A DNA stretch of 64,000 nt from Massilia sp. 9I (GTDB taxonomy: Bacteria; Pseudomonadota; Gammaproteobacteria; Burkholderiales; Burkholderiaceae_D), in assembly GCF_902506415.1 (NCBI RefSeq), contig NZ_LR733275.1, positions 507,651 through 571,650 of the forward strand, read 5' to 3'. Every line of letters starts with the position of its first letter. The stretch's first letter is position 1. Shown here piece after piece: positions 19,092 to 29,700 of the stretch. The notes below the pieces were generated by a model. It was not told the DNA's origin. It did not search any database and was given only the letters and a program-made list of their open reading frames with translations. The position numbers were made by a program, and so were the translations under genes.

Positions 19092-19817
19092 TTAGAGCTG
19101 GCACAGGCGGCCGCCGTCGACCAGCAGCGAGGCGCCCTGGATGAAGGACGCCTCGCTCGACGCAAGAAAAGCGATTGCGGCTGCGACCTCTGCCGGCTTG
19201 CCCACCTCGGCCGCATCGAGGTGCTCGGTGCCGGATTTCACCTGCGGGTTATTCCATAACATCGGCGTGTCGACGGCGCCGGGCAGGATCGCGTTCACCC
19301 GGATGCCCTTGGGGATACCCTCGATCGCCGCCGAGCGGGTCAGGGACAGCAGCGCCGCCTTGGCGGCGGCATAGGGCGCGACGTTCGGCTCGGTTTTCAG
19401 CGCATGCACGCTGGCGACGTTGACGATGGCGCTGCCGGGCGGCATGTGCAGGAAGCCCTGCTTGATGAAGTAGAAGGCGCCGAGCAGGTCGACCCGCAGC
19501 ACCTGGTTCCAGTCCGCGCCGCTCAGCGCCTCGATCGGCCGGAACATCATGAGCCCGGCGTTGTTGACGACGACGTCGAGCCGGCCGAAACGCCTCAAGA
19601 CCTGTTCCACGGCTGCCGCCACCTGCCCTTCGTCGCCCACGTCGCACACCACTTGCATGGTATCGCCCTGGATCTGCGCGGCGGTTGCCGCCAGCGCATC
19701 CGAATCATGGTCGACCAGCGCCACCGTCGCGCCCTCGGCGGCGAAACGCTGCGCCGTGGCCAGGCCGATGCCGCCGGCGGCGCCGGTGACGATCGCGACT
19801 TGGCCGGCGAAGCGCAT
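19092..19817 (-). CDS. Short-chain dehydrogenase/reductase
   Basis: A 241-residue classical SDR with the nucleotide-binding TGAAGGIG (about residues 11-18), the NNAG motif (VVNNAGLMMF), the catalytic YAAAK (about 147-151) and a C-terminal LLVDGGR. Acidic residues after the second strand (LVDHDS) favour NAD(H). The substrate is not predictable. It follows the GH1-like gene by only 3 nt, so the two are cotranscribed and may act on the same sugar or glycoside-derived compound. It converges with the HTH-2TM gene. Confidence 0.88.
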   Translation of the reverse strand: MRFAGQVAIVTGAAGGIGLATAQRFAAEGATVALVDHDSDALAATAAQIQGDTMQVVCDVGDEGQVAAAVEQVLRRFGRLDVVVNNAGLMMFRPIEALSGADWNQVLRVDLLGAFYFIKQGFLHMPPGSAIVNVASVHALKTEPNVAPYAAAKAALLSLTRSAAIEGIPKGIRVNAILPGAVDTPMLWNNPQVKSGTEHLDAAEVGKPAEVAAAIAFLASSEASFIQGASLLVDGGRLCQL

Positions 19818-19820
19818 GCC

Positions 19821-21128
19821 CTACTCCGTGTTCCTGGGCGCGCCGGTGGCCGCGACCGGGTCCGGCATGCGGCGCGGCCGCGAACCGCCGCGTTCCGGGT
19901 AATCCTCGTCGAGCTCCAGCGGCACCTGCAGGCACACGCTCTGGGTCGGCAGCACTTCGGTCCAGTCGCGGATCAGGTCGCGGTAGGCAAGGCCCACCGG
20001 CCGCAAATTGCGGTCGAGATCGGCCAGCCCCAGCGCGTTGACGTGGCCGTTGTCCTCGCGCAGGCTGGTGTCCCAGTCCACCTGGTCGGTCAGCGAATAC
20101 CAGGTGAAGCCGACCAGCGGCACGCCGTTGTTGCGCACGCGGAGCACGTTGGCCCATTCCTTGCGCAGCCAGCGCACCGCCTCGTCGCCGCAAGGGCCTT
20201 CGCACAGGTTGGTCTCGGTGTGCATCACCGGCAGGCGGTAGCGGTTGTAGTACTGGTGGGTGATGACCGCATAGCCGAAGATCTCGCCGGACGCCGTGCT
20301 GGATCCATCGTCCGTGACCAGATGCTCGTTGGTCTGGTAGTAGTCGTTCCCCATGATGCAGTGGTGCTTCAGGTTGTTGTTGAGGAAGTAGTGGTATTCC
20401 TCGCGCGTCATGCCGTTGTCGAGCAGGTACTCGTACATGGTGGAGTCGACGCGCCGGCCATAGTTCAGGTCGAGCGACAGGAAGCGGCGCGCGTTCATGG
20501 TTTCCGCCGGCCCGATCGCGGCGGGCGACTTGGCGTGGAAGTATTCGGTCGATTCGCTCTGCACGAACAGCGCGTCCGGCCGCACTTCCAGGATCGCCCG
20601 CATGGCGAGCAGATTCGCCTTCACCAGGTGCTTGAGGGCCGTCACGAAGGCGCGATCGCTGCGCATCTGCTCGTTCCACCAGCCGTACAGGGCGGAGAAC
20701 AGCGCGCTGATCGACATCTCGTTGACCGGCGTGTACAGCTGGATCCACGGGTAGCGCAAGGCAAAGGCGCGCGCGTAGTCGGCGAAGATGGCGGGGAAAT
20801 CCGGATTCTGGAAGTTACCGAGGAAATCGGGCAGGCCGAAGTGGCACAGGTCGACGATGGCGACCAGGCCGCGCCGCCGCAGCTCGGGAAAGGTCTCGTC
20901 GGCGAAGGACCAGTCGTAGCGCCTGGGACCGACCAGGGTGGTGTGCAGCGGCGGGCCGTAGCGCAGGAAGCGGATGCCGATTTCCTGCACCAGGTCGAAG
21001 TCGCGCCGCCAGTGGCGGTAGTGACCGCACTTTTCCATCTCGTCCATGCGCTTCCTGCCGCCGTCGATGGTCGGGATGCTGTTCTCGATGCCGGTGGCAA
21101 AAAGAAATCCTGGCTGATTCGACACCAT
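19821..21128 (-). CDS. GH1-like family glycoside hydrolase
   Basis: A 435-residue TIM-barrel protein related to glycoside hydrolase family 1. Candidate catalytic glutamates are in TPVNEMS (acid/base, about residue 133) and MHTETNL (nucleophile, about 303), in the usual order and at a somewhat short spacing. WYSLTDQVDWD matches the GH1 aglycone-site region. The chosen ATG 21128 follows AGGGGAAGAG; the frame continues upstream to 21215 with an unlikely N terminus. There is no signal peptide, so the enzyme acts in the cytoplasm. The substrate is unknown. It is operonic with the SDR gene and divergent from a chemoreceptor. Confidence 0.75.
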   Translation of the reverse strand: MVSNQPGFLFATGIENSIPTIDGGRKRMDEMEKCGHYRHWRRDFDLVQEIGIRFLRYGPPLHTTLVGPRRYDWSFADETFPELRRRGLVAIVDLCHFGLPDFLGNFQNPDFPAIFADYARAFALRYPWIQLYTPVNEMSISALFSALYGWWNEQMRSDRAFVTALKHLVKANLLAMRAILEVRPDALFVQSESTEYFHAKSPAAIGPAETMNARRFLSLDLNYGRRVDSTMYEYLLDNGMTREEYHYFLNNNLKHHCIMGNDYYQTNEHLVTDDGSSTASGEIFGYAVITHQYYNRYRLPVMHTETNLCEGPCGDEAVRWLRKEWANVLRVRNNGVPLVGFTWYSLTDQVDWDTSLREDNGHVNALGLADLDRNLRPVGLAYRDLIRDWTEVLPTQSVCLQVPLELDEDYPERGGSRPRRMPDPVAATGAPRNTE

Positions 21129-21341
21129 CTCTTCCCCTGTCTGCCCTACCCGAGCAGGCAATATAAACCCGCAGCCCGGATCGCAGCGCACTCCTCCGTT
21201 GTTTTCCATGAACAACTATTGGTGACTAAGGGAAATTTGATCCAAATCAAATCTTTTTTGGGGCCAAAAAATCAGGATGGCACTGCTGTTCCAAAACGCA
21301 TCCGGCACGGATGAACGATCAACGCAATAAGCAGGAATAAC

Positions 21342-22994
21342 ATGTTTGCACGATTCAAAGTTGGTACAAAAATCATTTCCGGATTCCTGTTCCTGACCGT
21401 GCTCGGCGCGACGGTGGCGGCGGTGGGTCTCTTCAATCTCGCCAAGATGAACACGCTGGCAGAACGCATGTATGAACAGGAACTGCTCGGCCTTTCGTAT
21501 ATCAAAGAAGCAAATATCAACCTGATCTACGTGGGCCGCGCCCGCGGCAATTACCTGCTGTCGACGACTGCGCAGGAACGCCAGACCAATCTCGACAATA
21601 TCGGCAAGTACATGGCCGCTATCAAGGATTACCTCGGCAAGGCACAGCCCCTGTTCGTCACCGATGAAGCCAAGCGCCTGTTCGCCGAATACGCCCGCAC
21701 CTCGGTCGACTACGAGCGCGAACTGGCTGGTGTTTTCACACTGGCGGCGAAAGAGGACCTGGCGACGCGCAGCGCCGAGCTCAGCAGCGCGCTGACGCAG
21801 ACGCGTGCGCATGCCAATACGCTCGACGATCTGCTGACGAAGCTGTCGCACTCGAAGGAGAACCGGGCGAAGGAAGCGGCGGCCGAAACCGGCCGCATGT
21901 ACGCATCCAGCCGCGACTTCATGATCGTCCTGACCTTGTGCAGCGCCCTCGCCGGCGTCGCCATCGGCGTCCTGATCACGCGCGACCTCACCCGCCAGCT
22001 CGGCGGCGAACCGCGTGACGCCGCCACCATCGCGGCAGCGATCGCAGCCGGCGATCTGGGCGTGCCGATTCCGACCAGGACCGGCGATACCTCGAGCATG
22101 ATGGTGGCGCTGCAGCGCATGCGCGACAGCCTGGCCGGCATCGTCGGCCGGGTCAGGGCCGGCACCGATACCATCGCCACCGCCTCGGCGCAGGTGGCAG
22201 CCGGCAGCCAGGACCTGTCCTCGCGCACCGAGCAGCAGGCCAGCTCGCTCGAGGAAACCGCGTCTTCGATGGAAGAGCTGACCTCGACCGTGAAAGGCAA
22301 TGCCGACAATGCCCAGCAGGCGAACGCGCTGGCGGCCAGGGCATCTGAAGTCGCGATCCAGGGCGGCGACGTGATCCGCGAAGTGGTGAGCGTGATGGAC
22401 GAGATCAACGAATCCTCCGGCAAGGTCGTCGACATCATCTCCGTCATCGACGGCATCGCCTTCCAGACCAACATCCTGGCCCTGAATGCTGCGGTGGAAG
22501 CGGCCCGCGCCGGCGAACAGGGCCGCGGTTTCGCCGTCGTCGCCTCCGAAGTACGCACACTGGCCCAGCGTTCGGCTGCGGCGGCCAAGGAAATCAAGGC
22601 GCTCATCGGCACCTCGGTCGAGAAGGTCGACAGCGGCAGCCAGCTGGTCGCCCGCGCCGGCAAGACCATGGACGACATCGTCGACAGCGTGCGCCACGTC
22701 AGCGAGATCATGCGCGAGATTTCGAGCGCCACCCAGGAGCAGACCAGTGGCATCGAGCAGATCAATATGGCGGTGGCCCAGATGGACCAGGTGACGCAGC
22801 AGAACGCGGCCCTGGTCGAAGAAGCAGCGGCGGCCTCGGAATCGATGCAGGAAGAAGCGGCGCGCCTGGCCAAGGTGGTCAGCGTGTTCCGGCTGGCCGG
22901 CGCCGGCGCGGATGCCGGCGCCACCGCCCCGGCACGCTCGGCGAAGCGCGTCGCCGTGCGCGCGCCTGCAATGCTGGCAGGCGTGCCGGCCTAG
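21342..22994 (+). CDS. Methyl-accepting chemotaxis protein (4HB sensor)
   Basis: A 550-residue transmembrane chemoreceptor. TM1 spans about residues 10-32 and TM2 about 192-213, enclosing a periplasmic four-helix-bundle sensor domain. A HAMP-like linker and a signalling domain follow, with the conserved hairpin tip [20 protein letters not shown]. The start has an AGGA ribosome-binding site. No flagellar sigma-28 promoter was obvious. The ligand is not predictable, and no che genes are adjacent. Confidence 0.93.
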   Translation: MFARFKVGTKIISGFLFLTVLGATVAAVGLFNLAKMNTLAERMYEQELLGLSYIKEANINLIYVGRARGNYLLSTTAQERQTNLDNIGKYMAAIKDYLGKAQPLFVTDEAKRLFAEYARTSVDYERELAGVFTLAAKEDLATRSAELSSALTQTRAHANTLDDLLTKLSHSKENRAKEAAAETGRMYASSRDFMIVLTLCSALAGVAIGVLITRDLTRQLGGEPRDAATIAAAIAAGDLGVPIPTRTGDTSSMMVALQRMRDSLAGIVGRVRAGTDTIATASAQVAAGSQDLSSRTEQQASSLEETASSMEELTSTVKGNADNAQQANALAARASEVAIQGGDVIREVVSVMDEINESSGKVVDIISVIDGIAFQTNILALNAAVEAARAGEQGRGFAVVASEVRTLAQRSAAAAKEIKALIGTSVEKVDSGSQLVARAGKTMDDIVDSVRHVSEIMREISSATQEQTSGIEQINMAVAQMDQVTQQNAALVEEAAAASESMQEEAARLAKVVSVFRLAGAGADAGATAPARSAKRVAVRAPAMLAGVPA

Positions 22995-22998
22995 CGTC

Positions 22999-23457
22999 CT
23001 AGGCAGCCCGTGCGCGGCGCCGCCGCATTCCATAGAGCATGAACGCGACGATGGCGAGGTTCAGGCAGAGCAGGACGACGCTCAATGGACCAGGACGGCG
23101 CACCAGCTCCGCCAATTCGAAGGGCACATACACCGCGCCGCTGCTTGCTGCCAACAATTCGCCCCAGGCGCGCTCGTGCCACAGGCCGTAGGCCTCGACC
23201 AAGCGCACCGCCGCATAGGCAAAGGCGCCCAGCGCCAGCTGCATCAGGTGGGTGTTGTCGAGGTGGCCGGCATAGGCGAGGAACACGCGCGGCAGGCGCG
23301 CGGCCGGATTCAGGTGCGTGTGCCGGACCAGCTCCTCGGCGACGCGCTGCAGGTCGTGGTGCAGCAGGGCGAACAGGCCGCAGCCGGCCAGCACCACCAC
23401 CAGGCCTTTCACGGCTTCGAGCGCGGCGACGGCGCGCATTCCCTGCGACAGCTTCAT
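22999..23457 (-). CDS. DUF2127 family membrane protein
   Basis: A 152-residue protein with about four membrane helices. MRAVAALEAVKGLVVVLAG near the N terminus and AYAAVRLVEAYGLWHERAWG mark the DUF2127 family, whose function is unknown. A GGGAGAAAAG site precedes ATG 23457; the open frame continues much further upstream but there overlaps the rlmI remnant in another frame. It lies 32 bp downstream of that remnant and is probably cotranscribed with it. Confidence 0.85.
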   Translation of the reverse strand: MKLSQGMRAVAALEAVKGLVVVLAGCGLFALLHHDLQRVAEELVRHTHLNPAARLPRVFLAYAGHLDNTHLMQLALGAFAYAAVRLVEAYGLWHERAWGELLAASSGAVYVPFELAELVRRPGPLSVVLLCLNLAIVAFMLYGMRRRRARAA

Positions 23458-23489
23458 CTTTTCTCCCGAGCGACAGGCCCGGGACGATT

Positions 23490-24119
23490 CTAGCGTGGGT
23501 AGATGAAGCCGGTGCGAATGTCCATCGGGACCAGGCGCCCACCCTCGCGCACGGTCAGGCGCTGCGGCGGCTCCTCGCCGGCCAGCACGCGCCGCGTGAT
23601 CGGCAGGCCTTCGGCCTTGCGCAGCAGTTCGTCGCTGCGTTCGTAGACATTGGGGCAGCCGGTCGCTTTCAACAGCGCCTGCACCACGGCGACCTTCCAC
23701 AGGTCGACCCCGGCGGCATTGAACTGGCACACCAGGTAGCCGGAAGCGCCGCCATAGGCGTGCACCAGCAGCCCGGGCAGGCCACCCTGTTCGCCGTCGA
23801 CCAGCTGGACCAGGGCCTGCGGATCGGCATCGGCAGCCAGACGGCGTTCCACGGCGGCCTGCACCCGGCGCTTGATCAACGCGTGGTCGACCGGCTCGTC
23901 CTCGCGGAGGGTCCAGACCCGGGCCGCGATCTGCGATTTGGCGTTGTAGGCCGCGCGCGCCAGGAAGCGGCGCGACGAGGACTGCACGACCGCGGTGGCG
24001 CCCGGCTTGTTGCGTTCCATGGGCTTGCCCTCGACCTTGTCGATCGCGGACAGGTAGATCCAAGGGTCGCCGGACAGCAGGGCCTGTTCCTTGCCCTGTT
24101 TGATGGTAATGATGAGCAT
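23490..24119 (-). pseudogene. Truncated RlmI-type 23S rRNA methyltransferase (N-terminal half only)
   Basis: The 209 residues match the N-terminal PUA and middle domains of RlmI-like m5C methyltransferases: ITIKQGKEQALLSGDPWIYL at the start, then QIAARVWTLREDEPVD and VYERSDELLRKAEGLP. Family members are near 390-400 residues and continue from DIRTGHKTGF into the SAM-binding domain. Here the frame reads MDIRTGFIYPR and stops, so the whole catalytic domain is missing and nothing of it is found downstream. Either a deletion remnant or a retained RNA-binding half; methyltransferase activity is not expected. Confidence 0.7.
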
Positions 24120-24179
24120 GCGCGGCTTTCGTTTTCGAGGACGGCATGATACAGCAAGCCGCTCTCCTCGCCGCTTCCT

Positions 24180-25757
24180 TCACCTCGCCAGTACCCGTTG
24201 CGCCTGCGCGTCCGGGCGCAGCTTGAAGGTCGCCACCAGTTGCGACAGCTCGGCCGCCTGCCGGCGCATCGATGCCGCGGCGGCAGCGGCCTGCTCGACC
24301 ATGGCGGCATTCTGCCGGGTCGATTCGTCCATCTCGGCGATCGCCTGGCTGACCTGGGCCACGCCGCCGGCCTGCTCGCTGCTTGCGGTGTGGATGGTGT
24401 CGAGCAGCCCGGCCACGTCATGCACATGGGCCAGCACCGCGCGCATGGTCTCGCCTGCGGCGCCGGCGATGTCGGTGCCGGCGGCGATCTCCTGGGTCGA
24501 CTCGCCGATCAGTTTCTTGATCTCCTTCGCCGCCGTGGCCGAGTGCTGGGCCAGGTTGCGGACCTCGGCCGCCACCACCGCGAAGCCGCGTCCTTCGGCG
24601 CCGGCGCGCGCCGCTTCCACCGCCGCGTTCAGAGCCAGGATATTGGTCTGGAAGGCGATGCTGTCGATCATGGCCGTGATGTCGACGATCCGCTCGCTCG
24701 ACTCCTTGATGGCTCCCATGCGCGCCACCACCTGCTCGACCGCTTCGGCGCTGCGCACCGCCACGCTCGACGCCGAGCGGGCCATCGCATGGGCCGCGCG
24801 CGCACTCGCATTATTGCGGGCGATGGCTTCGCCCAGGTCGTCCATCGCACCGACGGTCTGGCGGATCGCCGCGGCCTGGCGTTCGGTGCGCTGCGCCAGA
24901 TCCTGGTTGCCGTCGGCGATGTCGCTCGATGCCGTGTCGATCGCGTGCGCGCCCTGCATGACCTGGGACACGGTGACGGACACGCCGCCCGTCATGCCAT
25001 TCAAGGCGTCGAACAGACGGCCGATCTCGTCGTGGCGACCGTGGCGGATCACGGGACGCAGGTCGCCGTGGGCCACCTGCTCGGCCAGCGCGGCGGCCTG
25101 CCGCAGGGGGCCGACGATATTCCGGGTCAGGATCCAGGCCATGGCGGCGCCGATCGCCAGCGCGCCGACGCCCAGTGTCAGCACCAGCGACTTGCCCGCC
25201 GATGAAGCGGCCGCCGATTCCTCTGCGAGACGACGCGCTTCTTCCGTCTCGTGGGTCAGCAGGGTTGCCAGCGCGCCGATATACGCCTGGTAGCCCTTCT
25301 CCCAGTCGCCGCCCACGAGCTGCTCGACGACCTGGGTCTGGCCCAGCTCCTTGGCCTGGAACAGCGCGGCCTGGACCTTGTCCAAAGTCTGCTTGCGCCT
25401 GTCCGCTTCGGCAACCAGCGCTGCCTCGCGTGCGGACAGCGGCATCCTGGCCAGCTTCGCTTCCAGTCCGGCGGCAGCCTTCTTGCCCTGGGCCAGCTGG
25501 GCGCCGAAATAGTCCGCCAGCTCCAGGCTGTCGCTACGCGCGATGGCGATGGCGCGCGAGCCATTCAGGCGCTCGATACCCAGCAGGTCGGCGCTCAGCT
25601 GCTGCTTGGCCAGCTTGTCATAGACGAGGTCGTGCGTGAGCCGGTCAGTCGACTGCATGCGCCACAGCGCCACGGCGGACAGGATCAGGATCAGCAGGGA
25701 GACGATACCGAAGGCGCCGAGAAGTTTCGTACCGGTCTGGGGCGTTGCGAGTGGCAT
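24180..25757 (-). CDS. Methyl-accepting chemotaxis protein
   Basis: A 525-residue chemoreceptor. TM1 is at about residues 10-32 and TM2 at about 190-212, with a helical periplasmic sensor between them. A HAMP domain (about 212-265) and a signalling domain follow, with the tip [20 protein letters not shown]. It differs from the receptor at 21342 in the sensor region, so a different ligand is likely. It is a single gene, transcribed leftward, 60 bp upstream of the rlmI remnant. Confidence 0.92.
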   Translation of the reverse strand: MPLATPQTGTKLLGAFGIVSLLILILSAVALWRMQSTDRLTHDLVYDKLAKQQLSADLLGIERLNGSRAIAIARSDSLELADYFGAQLAQGKKAAAGLEAKLARMPLSAREAALVAEADRRKQTLDKVQAALFQAKELGQTQVVEQLVGGDWEKGYQAYIGALATLLTHETEEARRLAEESAAASSAGKSLVLTLGVGALAIGAAMAWILTRNIVGPLRQAAALAEQVAHGDLRPVIRHGRHDEIGRLFDALNGMTGGVSVTVSQVMQGAHAIDTASSDIADGNQDLAQRTERQAAAIRQTVGAMDDLGEAIARNNASARAAHAMARSASSVAVRSAEAVEQVVARMGAIKESSERIVDITAMIDSIAFQTNILALNAAVEAARAGAEGRGFAVVAAEVRNLAQHSATAAKEIKKLIGESTQEIAAGTDIAGAAGETMRAVLAHVHDVAGLLDTIHTASSEQAGGVAQVSQAIAEMDESTRQNAAMVEQAAAAAASMRRQAAELSQLVATFKLRPDAQAQRVLAR

Positions 25758-25954
25758 TGCAAGTATCCGTAGAGTGGAATAGTTGCAGTGTAGAAAGGTT
25801 ATGTTACAAGGTAATGAACCCGGCGATGGCCGCCAGCGCCGAACTTAGCCTGGTAATGCTCGCTGTTACCGAACGTCGGGACCCGTGCAATCAAGGTACT
25901 GTATGTCCTCGCTGCGATCTGCCAAGCTTGATCGCTTAACTCACCCTGGAGGAC

Positions 25955-26704
25955 ATGATGAATGGACGCAAGAAACTGGTTGGGCAGCGCATTGCCGTGC
26001 TGGCGACCGACGGCTTCGAGCAGGTCGAACTGAGTGTGCCGGTCACCGCGCTCGAGGCGGCAGGAGCGCAGGTGGACATCGTGTCGCTGCACCGCGGCAG
26101 CATTCGCGGCGTCAACCTGAACAAGCCGGCCAAACGGGTCGACGTCGATAGGACGATCGACGAGGCAAGGGCGAGCGAATACGACGGGCTCCTGATTCCC
26201 GGTGGCTTCATCAACCCCGATTTGCTGCGCCAGTCCGCCAAGGCGCGCAACTTCGTGCGCGAATTCGACCAGCAGCGCAAACCCATTGCGACGCTGTGCC
26301 ACGGTCCATGGCTGCTGGCATCGACCGGGCTGGCGGACGGGCGCGCGCTCACCTCATGGCCCGGCGTGCGCGACGACATGGTCAACGCGGGGGCCACATG
26401 GCTCGACCAGGAAGTGGTGCGTGACGGTAACTGGCTGACCAGCCGCGGTCCGCAGGACATGGTGCCCTTCGTGCGCGAGATGATCCAGCTGTATGCCGGC
26501 GGTCCGGCCAGCAGCCGCGCGTTGAAGCGTCGCGATTCGGATCCGCAGCGCGAGCGCCCGGCGGCCTGGGCCACCACCGCCATGCGTCTGATGCCCTACG
26601 CGTCGGTGGGCACCGTGCTCGGTATCGCGCTGATCGGCGGAGGCTTGATCGCGGCCAGCCGGGCCGGCGCCGCGGCCGGGCGGCAAGGGGCGGCATCGCG
26701 CTGA
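25955..26704 (+). CDS. DJ-1/PfpI family protein with C-terminal membrane helix
   Basis: Residues 1-185 form a DJ-1/PfpI domain (IAVLATDGFEQVELSVPVTAL; nucleophile elbow TLCHGPWLL with Cys at about 115; LTSWPGVRDDMVNAGA). Members act as general stress proteins, proteases or deglycases. Unusually, a further 60 residues follow with a basic linker and a hydrophobic helix (YASVGTVLGIALIGGGLIAA) ending in an Ala/Gly/Arg tail. That would tether the enzyme to the membrane. A GGAGG site precedes the start; the second codon pair ATG-ATG leaves 25958 as an alternative. Confidence 0.88.
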   Translation: MMNGRKKLVGQRIAVLATDGFEQVELSVPVTALEAAGAQVDIVSLHRGSIRGVNLNKPAKRVDVDRTIDEARASEYDGLLIPGGFINPDLLRQSAKARNFVREFDQQRKPIATLCHGPWLLASTGLADGRALTSWPGVRDDMVNAGATWLDQEVVRDGNWLTSRGPQDMVPFVREMIQLYAGGPASSRALKRRDSDPQRERPAAWATTAMRLMPYASVGTVLGIALIGGGLIAASRAGAAAGRQGAASR

Positions 26705-26718
26705 GGCGGCGCCTGGGC

Positions 26719-26780
26719 GGCAGCGCCGTGCTGCCGCTGTCGAGCAAGCGTGGGCGCAAACCAGACGCGCGTGCGCCCAC
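26719..26780. terminator. Hairpins between convergent genes, possible bidirectional stop
   Basis: GGCAGC/GCTGCC and, more strongly, GTGGGCGCA (26750-26758) with TGCGCCCAC (26772-26780) lie between the PfpI gene and the S41 peptidase gene. There is no T run, so intrinsic termination is uncertain; they may act only as 3'-end protection. Confidence 0.4.
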
Positions 26781-26788
26781 GTAGCCGC

Positions 26789-29700
26789 TTACTTGTTCGT
26801 CGGCGTCTTGCCCGATGCCTCGCCCGCCTCCCACTGGCGTTTGATCGACGGAATCGCCGCCGGCTTCCACTGCTTGACCGGCTGCTCCTTCATCTTCTTC
26901 TCCAGCAGTTCGATCGCCACTTCCAGCTGGCGGTCGCGGCCCTCGAAGGTCTCGTGCGGCAGGTTGTCGACCTCGACGTCCGGGGTCACGCCCACGCCTT
27001 CGATCAGCCAGTCGCCGCCATCGGCCGCGAACTGGCCGAACTCCGCCACGCGCGCCATGCCATTGTCGGCCAGGCCGTTGCCGTCGCTGAGCCAGACGCC
27101 GGCGCCGGCGGTGCGCTTGCCCACCAGCGGGCCGAGTTTCAAGGCCTTGACGCCGGCCGCGAAGGTCTCGCCGTCCGAGTAGGTCAGCTCGTCCATCAGC
27201 ACCACCAGGTGGCCGCGGAAGGTGTTCTGCATGTTCGACTGCGGCAGGTTACCGTTCGAGCTCCAGAAGGCCCACGAGCGGCGCAGCAGCTTCTCGATGA
27301 TCCAGCTGTCGATGTTGCCGCCGTTATTGCGGCGCACGTCGATGATCAGGCCATCCTTGTTGATATTGGCGTAGAAGTCGCGGGCAAACGCGTTGATGTC
27401 GCGCGCCGTCATTGCGCGCAGGTGCAGGTAGCCGATCTTGCCCTTCGAGGCCTGATCGGCCTGTTGCGCCCTGCTCTGCTCCCAGTCGGAATAGCGCAGG
27501 CTGGCGTGGCGCACCATGTTCACCGGGGTGACGATCACTGGACGCGGCTTGCCGTCGCCCTTGGCGCTCTTCACGTGCAGCAGCACCTGCTTGTCGGCCT
27601 GGTCCAGCAGCAGATCGGCGATGTCACGGGTCTCCACCAGCGCCTTGCCGTTGACGGCAGTGATGATGTCGCCTTCCTTCACCCCGACGTCGGGCTGGGC
27701 CAGCGGGCCGCGCTCGGACGGCAGCTCCGGTTCGCTGCGATACACGCGGTCGACGCGGAAGCCGTCGGCCACGCGGGTCAGCACCGCGCCCAGGCTCGAA
27801 GGCACGCCCTCGCCCGTCGCGCGGCGCACGTCGCCCGGGCGGATCTGCGAGTGCAGCGCGCCGACTTCGCCCACCATCATGCCCAGCACGTCGTCCAGCT
27901 CGGCGCGGTCGGTGACGCGCTCGACCAGCGGCGCGTAGCGCGCGCGCGCGGCGTTCCAGTCGATGCCGCGCATATTGGCGTCGTACAGGAAGTCGCGGTG
28001 CATGCGCCAGGCGTCGTTGAACATCTGCTTCCATTCCAGGCGCGGATTGGTGCTGATGGCCCAGTCGTCGATCTTGACCTTGGCCTTGGTGACGTCGGCC
28101 GGGGCCTTGGCGCCGGCGGCCACGATCAGCATCTCGCCAGGGCCGGTGAGGCTGAAAGTACGGTAGAAGATGTGCTTGCGATCCTGGCTCAGGCCAAATT
28201 CGCGCACGTTGTTGACGAAGACTTCCGGGGTCGGGCTGCTGCGCGAGATCTCGAGGGTCTTGAGCGCCCCGCTGCGGCCGTTGTCGGATTCGAGGATGTA
28301 CAGGCGCTTCTCGTCGATTGCGAGCGCGCGGTAGTTGCCCGGTGCGATCGGCACCTCGAACAGGCGCTCGCGCAGGCCGGCGTAGTCGATGGCCGGCGTC
28401 GGCGCGGTCTTGGCCTTTGGATCGGCGGCGCTCGCGGCCGCGGTCGCAGCGGCGGCTGCGGCGACGGCGGCGGTCTTGTCGGCTTCTTCCTTGCCCGGGG
28501 TCTGGACCGCGGCGCGCGCGGCCGCTTCCGGCGAGGCCGCTTCCGGCTTGGTCAGCTCGTCCTCGGGCTTGAACGGGAAGCGTACGCCCGGCTGCAGGGC
28601 CAGGGCGTAGATGCCGACGCGGCGGTCGAACACCGGGCCCATGTTGCGGTCGCCCCAGGGGCCGGCGTTACCGACGTTGAAGTTGCGCGCCGAGAGGAAG
28701 TACAGCCACTTCCCGTCCGGCGAGAACACCGGCGAGTCGGCCGTGTAGCGGTCGGTGGTCACAAAGGCCATGGTCTTGCTGGCCAGGTTGTACATGCCGA
28801 TCTGGTTGCGCTGCTCGCTCGAGCCGACGCGCACGAACGCCAGGTTGCGGCTGTCCGGCGACCACACCACCTGGTCGGGACGGTCGGCGCCCACCTGCTT
28901 GGCGTCGTCGATGATGACGTTGGTTTTCGCCTGCAGGTCGAGCAGCCAGGTGCGGCCCTTCTTGTCGGTGTGGGCCAGATATCGGCCGTCCGGGGATGGA
29001 TAGATGCCGGAGCGGTGGCTGGCGCCGTCGATGGTCAGGCGTTCGCCTTTGCCCGAGCCGTCGGCGGCGTAGCGCCAGATCTCGTTCTCGCCAGTGGTGT
29101 CGACAAAAGCGTAGACCCATTTGTCGTCGTGGCTGAACACGGCGCTGCGTGCTCGCGCGCCTTCCGGCACGGCGATCTCGACGCGACGGTAAGTCCCGGT
29201 GCCGGCAATCGTCACCTTGCCGCGCGCGGTCAGCACGATGCGCTCGGCCTTGCTGGCCAATTCGATGTTTGTCAAAGCGTCGAGCGGCGAGCGCACGCGG
29301 CGGGTGCGCTGCTGGTCGAAGTCCGAGACCAGGCTGGCTTTGATCAGGGTGTCATCGCCGCTGGCGATGTCGAACACGCGCAGGTCGGCGCCGAGCTGGT
29401 AGGCGATGCGGCCGTCACCGAGCGAGGCGGTGCGCACGTCCCATTCGCGGTGCTGGGTGTGGACCTTGCGGTCGCTGCCGTCCGGCAGCGCGGACCAGAT
29501 GTTGTCGGCGCCGCCGGCATCGCTGATGAAGTAGATGCGGCCCTGCCACCACATGGCGCGGCGATTGTTGGCGCCGTCTTCCTTGAACAGGCGCACGGCT
29601 TCGTTCTTCGAACCCAGTTCGTAGCGCCACAGCTGGGCATGCGCGCCGCCGCGGTAGGTCTTGACGTTATCGTTGGTCATCGACAGGCCCATGCGCGTGA

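Noticed and set aside
21254..21271. TTTTTTGG-GG-CCAAAAAA symmetrical sequence before the chemoreceptor gene
   Set aside because: Low-complexity dyad without a gene ending at it; no known binding-site match.
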